A program made the position numbers and the translations under genes. Positions 1 through 11,267 of a stretch of DNA of 64,000 bases are shown here, piece by piece. Below the pieces are notes generated by a model. It did no database searches. It saw nothing but the letters and a program-made list of their open reading frames with translations, and was not told the origin of the DNA. This DNA comes from Taxawa tesnikishii (nom. ined.). Lineage: Eukaryota > Ascomycota > Dothideomycetes > Dothideales. The first letter of the stretch is position 1. Every line of letters begins with the position of its first letter. The stretch lies in assembly GCA_030247885.1 (NCBI GenBank), contig JAPDRO010000020.1:62001-126000 (forward strand). Reading direction: 5' to 3'.

Positions 1-302
1 CGCATACTATCAAGACCGGTCATGGAATGTGAGGACGCGAGGGCGTACGAGGGGGTAGGAAAAAGGAGGTTGTAGTAAGGCGTCTAGGATTTCTCTTGCT
101 TCGATCGATGTGTTGCGAGTGTTGCTGGCATATGTGTGTGTGTACATGGAAATATCAAGCCAGCGTATCGCACCGCACCGCACCAGTAAAATTTCTCTCC
201 GTCCTGGATGCAACAAGTGTCGATGACTTTCTTTGCAAACTGCTGATTACTTCCTGCCGGGAGTTGTCCCGCGCAGTGCACCAAGGCACATTACAACTAA
301 CT

Positions 303-698
303 ACGCCACATCACCACAGTCAAAGTTGAAGAAGGCACATGTGAAGTGGTCCAACGCTCTCGTTGGAGTAAAAGGATACGCACAGGCCCGAAGTTGTCGG
401 AGGAGCAAAGGGAAGTAGAACATGACTTCCTGGTGAGAAAGGTGAACGAATTCGAATGCGCACTGGAGCAAGTGGTCAAGGATACGCTTTAAGACATGAA
501 AGATACCTACCCTTCAGGACCAAATCTACGACTTTTACAAGCCTGCTGTGGTGGCTGCGGCAGTTTCGAATGCACTGCCAATCGCGCACGATACCTGCCC
601 ACAGGTACGTCCGTGCCATCTGTGGTTCGGTTCAAGTTTGAGTTTGCTCTGTACTACAGAGAGAGCTCCGCCCCTACTATGAAGTTCCGAAAGCCTAG
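303..698 (+). CDS. Possible 3' end of an unidentified gene
   Basis: I do not recognise this protein. An open frame from about 303 reads into a charged helix-like stretch (LSEEQREVEHDFLVRKV near 397-447), then CALEQVVKDTL, and stops at 490-492. A second frame from 518 (DQIYDFYKPAVVAAAV) ends exactly at a good donor (GTACGT, 605). Removing 605-659 (acceptor CTACAG) continues in phase as RELRPYYEVPKA and stops at 696-698. Joining the two blocks needs two added bases, near T-runs at about 488 and 513, which is the error pattern seen elsewhere in this window. The 5' part of the gene is not resolved. It converges on the UBP16-like gene. Confidence 0.3.
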
Positions 699-1295
699 AG
701 ATGTACGTACAGGGTGAAAGCCTCACGGCTCTCAAAAACCTTCTGCATCGTACTTCCCATCTTCTTCTCCATCTTTGCTGTCGGGGCAACCCGCCACCAG
801 GCCATCGAAAACGCAACACCAACAGCGGCAACCACTCAAGGCGACATGGGTGTCGGATGACGGAACGAAATCTGAAGCGATGAACGATGGGGGAAATGTT
901 GCCTCTCCTGAGAGAGGAGTTGCTCCTCCTCCGTCATACAGGCCATGAATTACGAGAGATCCCGCACGAGATTTCCAAGTTGTGAGTGCGAGATGGATTG
1001 CGTTTTCTTTCGTACAGGGACGTCGCTGCTGCAGCAGGCATGATGAGAGAAGCGTCCTCAAGCAGGCAATGGTGAATGATCTGAGGACAAGTGCGTTGAT
1101 AGACAAGATCAGAGTCGTTGTTTCCGATACTCAAAGCTCGAAGCAGTTGACATGTACACCTTCCATGTCATAGCAGTTCTTGAACGCATGCCAGACCTTT
1201 CTCAAGTTCCGCCTCGGGTGTCCGGGTCTCCCTTGCTTCGCATGTATAGCCTCTTTCCATCGGGATGCTCGAATTCGTCCACTGCCGACCCCATT
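699..1295. other. Convergent intergenic region
   Basis: About 600 bp lie between the possible gene ending at 698 and the 3' end of the UBP16-like gene. I see no convincing coding region, RNA gene or repeat. Confidence 0.5.
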
Positions 1296-3275
1296 CTATG
1301 TAGTTTCCGGCAGGACCATCTCGTAAAAGAGCAGGTATACCTCTTTCTGCATGCCCAGCACATCATTCGTCTTGCTCTCTTTGATCTTGTCGTCGCTAAT
1401 GCGCCACCACCTGTTATCGACCCTCTTCGGCTTCCGCCTGAGCCTGGACAGATCGAGAGACTTCGCCTTCTCCGACGCTCTGTTCGCGGCCGGATTGCGT
1501 TCCCCGTCTACTGAAGGAGACGTTTGCTGAGGATGTGATGTTGGTGCTGGTTTGCGTCGTCTCAAAGACAGAGATGATCGCGAGCTCGCGGACGAGCCCG
1601 ACTCGCTCGGCATAAGAGGCGACGAAAGAGCAGGCTGCTCCTGTATGCCAGACGGGCTCTCGGTTGCTGCCAAATGGGTCGAATTTCTTGGTTTTAGCAC
1701 AGGACTGGATAGTTCGCTTGCTTTTGGGCTTCCGCGTGCGCTGTAGATGCCATCCGTGCCCATGGTGGCGGGCGTCGAGTACGGTTCTCTGAGCACCTGA
1801 CGCCTAAAGCTCTCGTAATGTCCGCTGTTGTGCCCGCCCTTGTGCGTCACAACGCCGAGGAGCCGGTATGATTTCTGGTCGAGCAGCCCGCCGAGCGGAA
1901 GCGTTTCCGGGAACGAAACCTTGGCCATGTTCTTCGCGGACTGCGTGCTCATATCCCACATTGAGCGGTTGAGGTGAATGGCTAGTACGCGAGGGAAAGC
2001 AGATATTCGCATGTGACGGCTGATGCGTCGCTTGGGAGCGAGAGATGGGTCTGGAAGCGTGACGTTCTTGGGAGGAGTTTCCGGATCCGTGGCTATTGCG
2101 TCCTCGATGGCAGCAGCATCCGCTTCCAGAGCCTTTTTCTTAGGATCGTGTCGTGCACTGGCGCTTGAAAAGTCCTTCTTCTTGACGTCTAGAGCGTGTT
2201 GTAACCGGCAGCGGTCGCATTTAAAGTCATCGATGTGCTCCACCTTCAGCATACCGTCGAAGCAGGTGTTGAGCGACGTGGAAGAGGTTTGTGGAACATG
2301 CAGGGTCAGGGTGACAAAGGAGGAGACGGATGGCTTGTATTTGTAGTGACAGTGTTCGCACTCTATCTGCGATTCAATCTTGCCTTCGAAGGGGAATCCA
2401 AGATCGGTTTCGGCGTCATCAGCTGCTTTGTCTCCGTTCGGTACGATACGTGGAATAATTGGATTTTCACGCGAATCCGGTCCGGTTTGCATGGATGTTG
2501 TTCCATTAGAGAGCTTGTTCGGCCTGATAGTCTCCTCACTGTCCTCCATCTCCTTACCGGCTGTTGCACCTGACTCGGTCTCTTCGTTGCCGTTGACGCT
2601 CTGATTAATTCCGGGCGCATTCTGCTCCACTTGTGGGTCGTTACTTCGCAAGCTCTTCGGCCTTTGCCTTGCCCGTTGGCCCGCATAATATTCGTCGCTA
2701 AGTCGTTCCATAACCACTTGCAGGAATTCCTGCGCATCCTGTTGTTGACGGCTTACCCTCGTCCGGAAGGCCTGTTCCACTACTCGTATGAAGCCCTGAG
2801 CAGAGATTGTCTTCTTATATATTGGTCTCTCGTTCAGAGAATCCAGTATTTCCTTGAGCGCGGCAGTTACCATGCCCTGCTGCAAGCCCAACCGCTTCCA
2901 CTCTGGGATTTTGGATGCTTCGTTCCTTCTCTTCTCCCTTTCTTCCACATCAACTGTGTCACCCGTCTGTTCCTTGGTCACAGGATCGTTCAGTATAGCA
3001 TAGATCTCTGGTCCGTCCAGCTTGCGTCGATGTAGTTCCCGGATCAGGTACATCCTGAGTTCCGGGAGGCCAGCCAAAGTCTGTAGAACGGAGTTGATGA
3101 AGCAGTCATTGGCCGGATTGCTGAGTCCTACGACTCCCTTCTTCCTGGAAGACTTGGAAGACTGCGCAGCGTCATCGTCCAGAAAGAATGTCGGGCCAAA
3201 GACGTAGACAAGTGTAATAGCAGCAAGCGATGCGCCGGCCGCATAGGTCGCTATCGTGAGCGGCTTGTCAGGCAT
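1296..3275 (-). CDS. ubp16: UBP16-like ubiquitin carboxyl-terminal hydrolase
   Basis: Single-exon, 659-residue ubiquitin-specific protease (USP/UCH, peptidase family C19), which removes ubiquitin from conjugates. A hydrophobic N-terminal segment (about residues 7-33, AAGASLAAITLVYVFGPTFF) would anchor it in a membrane. This matches yeast Ubp16, known to be tethered to the mitochondrial outer membrane. The Cys box follows at about residues 50-66 (GLSNPANDCFINSVLQ; catalytic Cys in NDCF). A zinc-ribbon-like pair of CxxC motifs (CEHC, CDRC) lies near residues 308-360, and the His box (HKGGHNSGHYESFRR) near residue 480. The C-terminal half contains a Ser/Pro-rich insertion before the final VYLLFYEMV strand typical of the USP fold. 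The frame is intact. The start was chosen because it gives the membrane anchor directly before the Cys box. Confidence 0.88.
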   Translation of the reverse strand: MPDKPLTIATYAAGASLAAITLVYVFGPTFFLDDDAAQSSKSSRKKGVVGLSNPANDCFINSVLQTLAGLPELRMYLIRELHRRKLDGPEIYAILNDPVTKEQTGDTVDVEEREKRRNEASKIPEWKRLGLQQGMVTAALKEILDSLNERPIYKKTISAQGFIRVVEQAFRTRVSRQQQDAQEFLQVVMERLSDEYYAGQRARQRPKSLRSNDPQVEQNAPGINQSVNGNEETESGATAGKEMEDSEETIRPNKLSNGTTSMQTGPDSRENPIIPRIVPNGDKAADDAETDLGFPFEGKIESQIECEHCHYKYKPSVSSFVTLTLHVPQTSSTSLNTCFDGMLKVEHIDDFKCDRCRLQHALDVKKKDFSSASARHDPKKKALEADAAAIEDAIATDPETPPKNVTLPDPSLAPKRRISRHMRISAFPRVLAIHLNRSMWDMSTQSAKNMAKVSFPETLPLGGLLDQKSYRLLGVVTHKGGHNSGHYESFRRQVLREPYSTPATMGTDGIYSARGSPKASELSSPVLKPRNSTHLAATESPSGIQEQPALSSPLMPSESGSSASSRSSLSLRRRKPAPTSHPQQTSPSVDGERNPAANRASEKAKSLDLSRLRRKPKRVDNRWWRISDDKIKESKTNDVLGMQKEVYLLFYEMVLPETT

Positions 3276-4473
3276 GGCTGCTCGGGTTGGCGACCTCTAC
3301 TCGACAGCGGTAGTAGTGGTGGAGACACTGTTTTGCTTTTCCCGAATGCGGTAATAGATTTTCGAGGGCTACGAAGGTCGTTTGGCGTTGACTGTGACAA
3401 TGGGTGTCCTCCAAGGACGGCTTGATGTCTTCCAGCGGTCGTTCTCTCTCCAGGCCATGATCTGACAGTGCATAGGACCAACGCGGAAGGTGGGATGCGA
3501 TGCTGCTCGGCAGGTCTCTACGTTAAGCTTTCCCGGCTGCCGCTGCCCGTGACCTCGGCTCAACTTGGCCCGCTGAGAGCGCCAAGTCACTTTTTCTCAT
3601 CCATGCATGCCTGCTCTTCCATTCTCGCACCGCATACATGAAGGTCAAAGACGAAAATGTCGCCTCGTACGCTCAAGCAGCTATGTTCAGTCTGACGCCT
3701 AAAAGCCCCCTTTCATCAACAGACAACTCCATGTTATTGGTACAGTCACAGGTACGTTTCTGCCCGGAATTCCTCAACAGCCACAACAAGATGATATCTC
3801 CAATACCAAAAAATATGTTTCAAGACGGGGCGGAGGGACCTTGCGTCCCATTGAATGAGAAGTTAGCTTCTGATCACGGCACACACATACCATCTTCTTT
3901 GCTTCAACTCGTTGTTAAGTCGCATAGCTGACAAGTTGGGCAGGTTGTTGGTACGAGCACCATACGCTCCGGGCTTTTCCATATATATATCTATCTAGAG
4001 CCGGGTACAGGTATATGACCCTGTTCTACTGACAATTCAAAGCGAATGGCCCGGGTGAAGTCTGAGCGAACTTCGAGTGAAGTACAGATGCTTCGAGTGC
4101 TGACCGACAACCGTTCGCTTTAAAACATCAAGTGTGAAAGGTGCGCTCAACTCAACTGTAGTCAAACGTAGAATCGAATATAATGTATACATACAATCTC
4201 AACATCATAGAGGCGAGCTCTCTAGCTCCCAAATTGTCCTCCTTTCAGTAATCTTACAACAAGCAGCTCGCGCTGTGCCAATCAAGCCAATCTAAAGCTT
4301 TTCGTGTACCATGCTCCCGACCGCTTCTATAATGAACAAAAAGAAAGCCATGAACGACCAGGCCCAGCAGGTATCAGAGACAAGAATACGGAAGTCCAAA
4401 CGGGTGATATGTGGAGAGAGGTGCATCTTCAAGAATCCGTGAAGATGTGGGGTTAATATGTTTCCAGCTCCAG
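3276..4473. other. Intergenic region upstream of the UBP16-like gene
   Basis: Promoter side of the UBP16-like gene and 3' flank of the gene ending at 4474. It holds a short AT run (about 3982-3991) and one copy of the dispersed repeat (4020-4130). No gene was recognised. Confidence 0.5.
4020..4130 (-). repeat. Dispersed CTTCACT-type repeat, copy 1
   Basis: On the minus strand this reads as GAAGC/CTTCACTCGAAG-type units followed by a tail TTCGCTTTGAATTGTCAGTA. The same tail is recognisable in five other places in the window. The two ends are similar in inverted orientation (TTCAAAGCGAATGG near 4036 versus TTTAAAGCGAACGG on the opposite strand near 4123; 12 of 14 match), as in a small non-autonomous transposon. 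The element class is my inference. Confidence 0.5.
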
Positions 4474-5834
4474 CTAATAGGCGTCGAAGAGATCCTCGAG
4501 TTCGTCCAGCTCCACGTTCTCCGGGTTCCTGAACACGTCGTTGTCGCCCCAGGCACCCCAGGTATCGATGCCGTCCATGCGGTCGCGATCGGCATCCAAC
4601 GACATGGCATCAAGGTCTTTCCGGATTCCCCACCCTGGTATACCGATGTTGGCTCCGTGTTGAGGTTTCATGGCGGGGCTGCTCAAGTCGTAGACGGTAG
4701 ATACGGAGGTTGAGAGGCCATCGTGATCTCCAAACAGGAAGGCGGCTGCTTCACTGCAGCGCCTCTCGTCGTTCTCGTCCCCTTCTATGGACATGGTCAC
4801 GCTCATACTGTCCTCCAGGCTACATTGCATTTCTGTCGTGCCCTTCCTTGCATCCTGCTGCTGACTGTTGCGGCGTTGTTGTTGCAGTTCATTAGCGGTT
4901 TGTTTAAAGTCGCGCTCCTCACGTTCCAGTGGTGGACTTTCTGCACGACGATTGTGAGAGAGGTTGCTGGGATTGGGGTGATCCCGTGGCAGCGAGCTTC
5001 TACCGGAGAAAGTGCTTCCAGGCGCATCGGAAGTACTGTCGTCGTCAAGCTCCGGGCTTGAAAGGTCGACTTCCGGTGATGGTGACAGTTGTGTACGTTC
5101 GCGCATGTACTTCTCTTCTGCTTCGTCACCAGCGGACGAGACGGAGGGGTGATGATACGTCGCGCAGCTGGGACGGGTGGGACGAACTCAGGAAACGGCT
5201 GGCGAGGAGAGGTAGTAAGGTAGAAGTATAGGCGGCGTGGGTGCACATCGGTCTGGACCTTGGCGAGAGGGCAGGGGCTGACGGTGGGCCAAGAGCGGTT
5301 GAGGTAGTTGGTGACACGGGAGGAGATGAGGGCACAGGGGTTGGCAGACCTAAAGAGAGAAACGTTAGTGGACAGTCTTGTTGGGCTCGAGTGTGTGGCG
5401 GCTTACTTCTCGATGGCGTGGATAGAAGCAGCAAGTATGGCAGCGAGCTCCTTCACCAGATGCGGCCTGTTGCCCGTCTTCTCGAGCTGTTGTATTACGC
5501 CAATGACAATATCATCGTTGATGCCTTCCGTGTCGATCTTGTGCACACCCGTCGCTCCAGGAGAAGGTGGAGGTGTTTGCTCGACAGCTCTGGTTGGGTT
5601 ATGTGGAGCTTCCGTCTTGACGCGTATGTTGGTGGATTGGGGTGGGCTCATCGCGCCGGGCGATGGTGGATTCGAGCCATGCGACTGCTTTGGCTTCTTG
5701 AACGGACGCTCATCTTCCTCTGCAACGGTGCTAGGAGGTGATGGTTGGGATGCAGATGCAGCTCGTGACCGCTTCGGGACCTGGATGCCGAGCTCCGACA
5801 GCGACAGTGATTTCCTTCGGGTGTTGTAAGGCAT
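4474..5834 (-). CDS. Conserved ascomycete protein of unknown function
   Basis: Two exons, 5834-5407 and 5349-4474, with a 57-nt intron (donor GTAAGC, acceptor TTTAG). Exon 1 starts MPYNTRRKSLSLSELGI and has a basic, proline-rich, nuclear-looking region. Exon 2 has a well-ordered block (ALISSRVTNYLNRSWP, then LYFYLTTSPRQPFPE), an acidic LSPSPEVDLSSPELDD segment and an acidic tail ending DELEDLFDAY with WGAWG just before it. Reading through exon 2 needs one extra base in the G4 run at 5146-5149 (minus-strand C4 in ATCACCCCTCC). With it the gene closes at 434 residues, whereas the raw sequence shifts out of frame. I recall the layout as common in filamentous ascomycetes but know no function. A nuclear regulator is possible. 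Confidence 0.7.
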
Positions 5835-6378
5835 TGCAAAGAATATCGAGAGCTTGGTCCAGGGATATCAAAAGGTGTCAATGTGAGAGTCGACGGAGGG
5901 TCTGATGGTTGTTGCTGGAGGTGTCGCGCGACACGACAGCAAACAGCTCTCACGAAAGATCGCCGCGGCAACTCTTGTTGTTGCAACGGGAGAAATGTGG
6001 GCAGTTTTGGGAAGCGCGCTTATTGGCCAAGTCGGAGCGATGGAATGCAATCCTTGCTTTACTACTGCACATGCAGAGTCAGGGATGAATGCGATGTGAT
6101 GGAAAGAATGATGAAGTAAGGCTTGCGCGACAAAGCAATCGACGCTGATGGCGATATTGGCAGCCGGGTGTTTGAGTTGAGTCGAGTCGAGTGGTTGGAA
6201 GGCAACAGCTAGGCAGCGCACAAAAATGTGCAAAGAAGGGTACGAGGAGCGAGGAGCTCCCTAGCTTCGTATGGTGGCTGCGCGTAGGGCGAAATGGCGG
6301 CACGCGGACGTGATTTGCTGGGCGTCTGGAACAAAGGAAGCTACCTGCGCTCAATGACCAGGCAGCGAACGTGTGAGC

Positions 6379-6411
6379 AGAAGAAGAAGAAGAAGAAGAA
6401 GAAGAAGAAGA
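6379..6411 (+). repeat. (GAA)n microsatellite
   Basis: Eleven uninterrupted AGA/GAA triplets followed by a short GAT tract, in non-coding DNA. Confidence 0.95.
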
Positions 6412-7931
6412 CGATGATGATGATAGTGTACGTGGTCCGAAGGTTACAAGGTCGTGGTTGGGTGGTTGTTCAGGAGAAGGTGTTGGATGGATGGACGGAT
6501 GGATGGGAAGGAGGCGAGGATGGTGACATAGCAGCGGCAAGGGAGCACTCAATAATCTGGTGAGCACAGCGCGGAGAGAGGCTCACAAAGGCGAGGGCAG
6601 ACGCTCAAGACCAAGGGGTGGTCCGAAATAGTAGGCCCTTAGGGCGACGCTACTCGTGTATCAAGCATGCAAGGATATGCCACCCTCTGCGTCAGCCTCC
6701 GCCAGACCACACACATGCCATCACACATTTGTTACGCCGCCGTCAGCACCATCACGGCTGTTGTCCCGCGGCCACAATTCCAGTTGCCCGTTTTCTCCTT
6801 GCAGATCAGCTACGCGACACATGCACTCACGTCTTCAAGAATGTGCTATCTCCTAGATACCGCCCTTGCTCTCGCGCCGCGTTGCTCCAAGCCAGCGCAA
6901 ACGTCACAACGCATGCCGGCCTTCTCCTGAGTGCTGAAACGCCGACGGCAGATCACTCGCATCAGATCGCCGGGTGCTGGCCCCGAATTCGGGTTCTTCG
7001 GGTTTCCTGCCCTCACCTCGCCTCACCTCACCTCGCCCAGCATGCCGCAGACAGCCGAAACCCTCGCAGCAGACAAAAGAAATCCGCGCACGTCTTTGGG
7101 CGACTTCTGCGACATGTTCCATTGGCTGGGTCGCTGTCAACCACTCCGTCGACCGTCAAGAGCTGCCCATGTGGGGTGGCGTTTGTAGCTTCCGTGCCGG
7201 CGTGCTGGGAACGACGGATCACAAGCCGCCTTCCAACCAGTCGTGCAGATGCGATTTACAGGGGAACCGCTTGCGGTTTTGGGACTGGCGTGGAATCTCG
7301 TGCTTGCTTCCTGTGACGTTCTCCAGAAGCTCGAATGCTCGAGGCTGGCGGGACGTCTTGACAGATCGACCATCGTTGTCCTTCCCGTCCTGCAGGCCCA
7401 TCAGCAACCTCAAAAGGAGCTGTAGAGGAGCCCAATCAACACGCTGTCAAGGAAGATGACCTGTCATCCCATGCCGCCCTCCGCCAATTGGCGATTTTCT
7501 GCCCCGACGCAGCAAGCTACGTACCTGTTACTTTTCTTCGGCATCTTCTTCCTGCGCGTCACCAGCTCCGCGGTTAGCTGCGTGATCTAGCAGACAACTG
7601 CACTCCGCATCCGAGCTAGAGTGCAGTATGTTTGCTTCTCCTTCAGGCTCGTTTGCATTACATGTCTGCTAAGTTTAGCACGCAACAGCGGGGTGAACTC
7701 TGACACCCGGTCGAAAGGGGTGGTCAATGGTATTCGCTGGTAGGTATCTATCTGTACTCCTCCTCAATGCGTTAGTGCGTTCGGGCAAGCCCCTGCGACG
7801 TGCCGATTCGCCAAGGAGGCTGATGCAGCCAAGCAATTGCTATCAAACGCATTACGGAGGTAGGCCCGTTTGTATTTGTATGTTCCCCATCCTATTCGAA
7901 TAATGCTCGGAAGTAGGCAGTTGCCGACTAT

Positions 7932-8070
7932 GGCTCACTTGAGCTCCGTTTCAGCTTTATCCGGGCTTTACTTCAGCTTCACGCAAGCATCACTTAAGTG
8001 TTACATGTATCTCACTTTAGCCTCATTTGAGCTGTTCGTTTCCGGTTATCAGTGGAACACGATGGTACGC
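7932..8070 (+). repeat. Dispersed CTTCACT-type repeat, copy 2
   Basis: A series of degenerate units (GGCTCACTTGAGCTCC, TTACTTCAGCTTCACGC, CATCACTTAAGTG, CTCACTTTAGCCTCATTTGAGC) is followed by the family tail TTCGTTTCCGGTTATCAGTG and GAACACGATGGTACG. Confidence 0.55.
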
Positions 8071-8319
8071 AAGAGCCTTGATTGCGTGTTCCAGCAATTT
8101 GCTTCTACTACTTTTCCTTTGTCATTGGTCTCTATGCCTTGTCCTATCCCACCAGACAAGGCCGCTGCAAAGTCTAGCATACGGACGCATTTACTCAGCA
8201 GCATAGTCCAGGGCAAACAACGCATAGCGAACCTGGCCATGTCCGCGTCTCTTCATGCCTGATGCCGCCATGGACTCATGAGTTCGAGGATTGGCTCTGT
8301 GCCAGCCATTGTCTTTCGA

Positions 8320-9901
8320 TCATTTGATCTCGCTCCATCCCTTGTTGTCTTGTCCACCTGACACCATTACACTAGACGCCTTGCCGCCATTTTTGCCTTT
8401 TTCGCTCAACGCCTTCGTCAACGCCATCTTGAACACCTGCACAAAGCGCAGCACGTCCGCATACGTATTGTACAAGGGCGCAGGGGCGACACGAATGACG
8501 TCCGGACGGCGCTCGTCCACGACTACAGCCTCTTCCTCCAGCACCTGCATCACAGCATCGAGCAGGCCGGGTGCCAGTCGCAGACTCAGCTGAGCCCCGC
8601 GCTCGTCCGGGTTCCGGGGTGTGATGATCTCGAAGGAGCCAGAAGCGCCACCGTTCGCTTCGCCTTCTTCGGATACGGAACCCAGCAGTTTCTCGAGGTA
8701 ACCTGTGAGCTTGAGGCTCCTCTCCCGCAGTGCCGGCAGGGAGGTTTTCTTGAACACGTCTAGAGACGCGCGAACTGCAGTCATATCCGCCACGCTCGGA
8801 TTGCTGAGCTGCCAGCCAGCGGCCCCAGGGATAGGTTGGAAACGATTTTCCATCTTGAAACGACTGCTTTTATCGCTACCCCACCAGCCGGAAAGCCTGG
8901 GTCTGTATTCGAGCGTTGCTGAGTCTTCCGAAGCGGCGACGCGGCCGTGCTTCTCGTGGACGAAGGCACCGCCGATGGCACCGGGTCCGCAGTTCATGTA
9001 CTTGTAGTTGCACCAGACGGCAAAATCAACGTTCCAGTCATGCAGTTGAACGGGCATGTTGCCGACTGCGTGCGCGAGATCCCAGCCTACTACTATGCCT
9101 TTCTTCTGCGCATGCGCCGTGATGGTGGGGATATCGAAGTATTGGCCTGTGTAGAACTGAATGCCAGGAAGCAAAAGAAGTGCTGTGTCTGCGGCATGCT
9201 CATCGATGACAGAGAGAATGTGAGAGGTGTTAAGGGTTGGCTTGGTAGGCGTTGTAGGCTGCAGTAGTACCATGGCCGTAACTGGATCTAGGTTGTGATG
9301 CCGAATTTGCGACTCAATAGCATACTGTATGGGAAACAAGATTAGGAAATTTACCAACGTAGATGAGGTGTTCAGGCAGACATACATGGTCGCTGGGAAA
9401 CGCCTTTCCCTCGATAATTATCTTGAACCTCTCCTTTGAAGGCCGATAGAAGCTGCACATCAAGAGATGCAGGTTCGCCGTCAACGTCTGCATCACTGCC
9501 ACCTCTTCCTTCCGAGCTCCCACAACTCTCGCCATGTCGTCGACGACGTCGTCATCCACGTGAAGCCACGGCGCCAAAGGTGAGTCCGAGATTTCCGTAA
9601 AGTGCCCGTAAACACCCTTCGTAGCCCACGTGTTCAGGTACTTTGACGCATAACGTGCCGTGAGGCGGGGCTGTAGACCGAGTGAGTTGCCACACAGGTA
9701 CGTGCATGGTTCGTCCGATACGTCGGAGGAGTCCTCAGCCACAGTTTTGCGTTTGAGATCTGCTCGAGAAGGTACGATGAACTCGTCACGAAGGTGTTTG
9801 AGAGAGTCTTGGGCATCCTGTTGTTGTGCGTAGGATTCGCTGAAGAGATCGGCACCCCTCTCGGCGGTCTTTTCATTGATGGCTGCTGCTTCAGCCTCCA
9901 T
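8320..9901 (-). CDS. BNA5: Kynureninase
   Basis: PLP-dependent hydrolase that cleaves kynurenine or 3-hydroxykynurenine to (3-hydroxy)anthranilate and alanine in the de novo NAD pathway, in the cytosol. Two exons, 9901-9386 and 9324-8320 (61-nt intron, GTATGT...ACAG), give 506 residues. Seen in order: [13 protein letters not shown] near the N-terminus, FPSDHYAIESQI across the splice junction, the aspartate of [10 protein letters not shown] that pairs with the PLP pyridine nitrogen, and the Schiff-base lysine in [10 protein letters not shown]. The C-terminal small domain ends with a basic, low-complexity tail. An upstream in-frame ATG at 9934 would add 11 residues. I prefer 9901 because the added residues resemble leader sequence. 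It is transcribed divergently from the SDR gene. Confidence 0.93.
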
Positions 9902-10338
9902 CGTCTGTTTCTTCGAGGATGACTGATATATCAAAAGCTTCTTCTTCTTCTCTTCAGCTATTGCAACTGTTCAATAAGCGTGAGGTTAGCGTGTCATTAG
10001 ATGGCTCCCCAAAAACGAGAACAAGTTCAAAGACACAATACTCTAAAGCCTTTCGAAGCGAAGGAAGTGAAGTGAATGTTTGTCCTATTCTGGAAATCGC
10101 CACTGATATGCTTCCGCACGTGATTGAGGGCTTGGCCGGTTTGCTTCACTTCGTAGAATCTGGGGTACTGCCTCGGTATCTCCACCTTTTGTGTCATGTA
10201 CTCCTTCGGCTCATCGTAGCCCTCGGCGCATGTGTAAGTTCGATATATATTCGTCCAGCGAGTTCCCCTTCACCGTAGGTCTTTACAGGTAATCCTCTTT
10301 CCTACAATACACTAGCACCACAGGACATATCACCAGAA
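9902..10338. promoter_or_regulatory. Divergent promoter region, kynureninase / SDR
   Basis: About 440 bp shared between two head-to-head genes. No coding potential was seen. Individual control sites were not identified. Confidence 0.45.
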
Positions 10339-11267
10339 ATGTCATACAGTACCCGCACGGATCAGAAGCCGGCCCAACTCAACTACCCCAAGGGTATGTT
10401 GGCCGGCCAGGTAGCCATCATCACCGGCAGTGGACAAGGCATTGGCGCCGAAACTGCACGTCTCTTCGCGAATGAGGGAGCAAAGGTCGTCGTTTCGGAC
10501 ATCGACGCCGACAAGGCCAAGAATGTCGCCAATCAGATCAACGAGAGCGGAGGAAGCGCCATAGCAGTGGCCGGAGACATGCTGAGCGACTCATACATCA
10601 ACGAGCTCGTGAAGAAGGCAGCAGACTTTGGCAATGGCAAGATACACATCATCGTCAACAACGCTGGATTTACGTGGGACGGTGTCCTGCATAAGGTAAC
10701 TATCCCAAGCTCGTGCATGCTCGAGTCGGCGCTGACCACAGACAGACAACCGACAAGCAATGGGACACAATCATTGCCCTCCACAACACCGCACCATTCA
10801 AGCTCGTTCGTGCTGCAGCACCATACTTCCGTGTGACAGACGGCGAGCCGCGCAACATCATCAACATCAGTAGCACGTCCGGATTGCATGGAAACGCAGG
10901 TCAGGCGAACTACGCGCTCGCAAAGGCTGGCGTGACTGGTCTGACCAAGACCATCGCAAAGGAGTGGGGTCCAAAGTTCGGCGTCAGGGCCAACACGATT
11001 GCGTTTGGATTCATCCTGACCAGACTCACGGCAGCCAAAGAGGAGGGTGCGTTTGTCACGACCCCGGATGGTCAGAAGGTTGCGCTGGGTATACCGCAGG
11101 CCCAAAAGGCAGCGAGGGAGAGCGGCAAGGAGGCCTTCAAGGACATCCCACTCGGAAGACCTGGTACCGCAACGGAGGCGGCAAGCTCGATATTGGCGGT
11201 GGTGTCTCCGATGTTCAGCTATGTGTCTGGACAGACCATCAGCGTGACCGGTGGACGGAACATCTAA
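10339..11267 (+). CDS. Short-chain dehydrogenase/reductase (3-oxoacyl-ACP reductase type)
   Basis: Classical SDR oxidoreductase of 292 residues using NAD(P)H. Exons 10339-10695 and 10746-11267 are separated by a 50-nt intron (GTAACT...GACAG). Motifs seen: cofactor-binding TGSGQGIG near residue 30, an aspartate after the second beta strand (VVSDIDAD, which usually favours NAD(H)), NNAG near residue 110, the structural ISSTSG, and catalytic YALAK near residue 185. The C-terminus ends SGQTISVTGG, the usual end of the FabG-like SDR fold. The substrate cannot be read from sequence. FabG-like fatty-acid or polyketide ketoreduction and a dehydratase/reductase domain role as in the peroxisomal multifunctional protein are both possible. 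Confidence 0.88.

Larger units (their letters stand above)
5835..8319. other. Long intergenic region with a GAA microsatellite and a dispersed repeat
   Basis: Nearly 2.5 kb between the start of the gene at 5834 and the 3' end of kynureninase. It contains a (GAA)n tract (6379-6411), GC-rich DNA around 6650-7450 with several short, mutually overlapping open frames that show no domain or intron structure, and repeat copy 2 (7932-8070). No gene is supported. Confidence 0.5.

Noticed and set aside
6618-7459. Several open frames of 160-230 codons between the gene at 5834 and kynureninase
   Set aside because: They overlap on both strands, are rich in Arg, Ser and Cys as expected for non-coding GC-rich DNA, and lack introns or motifs.
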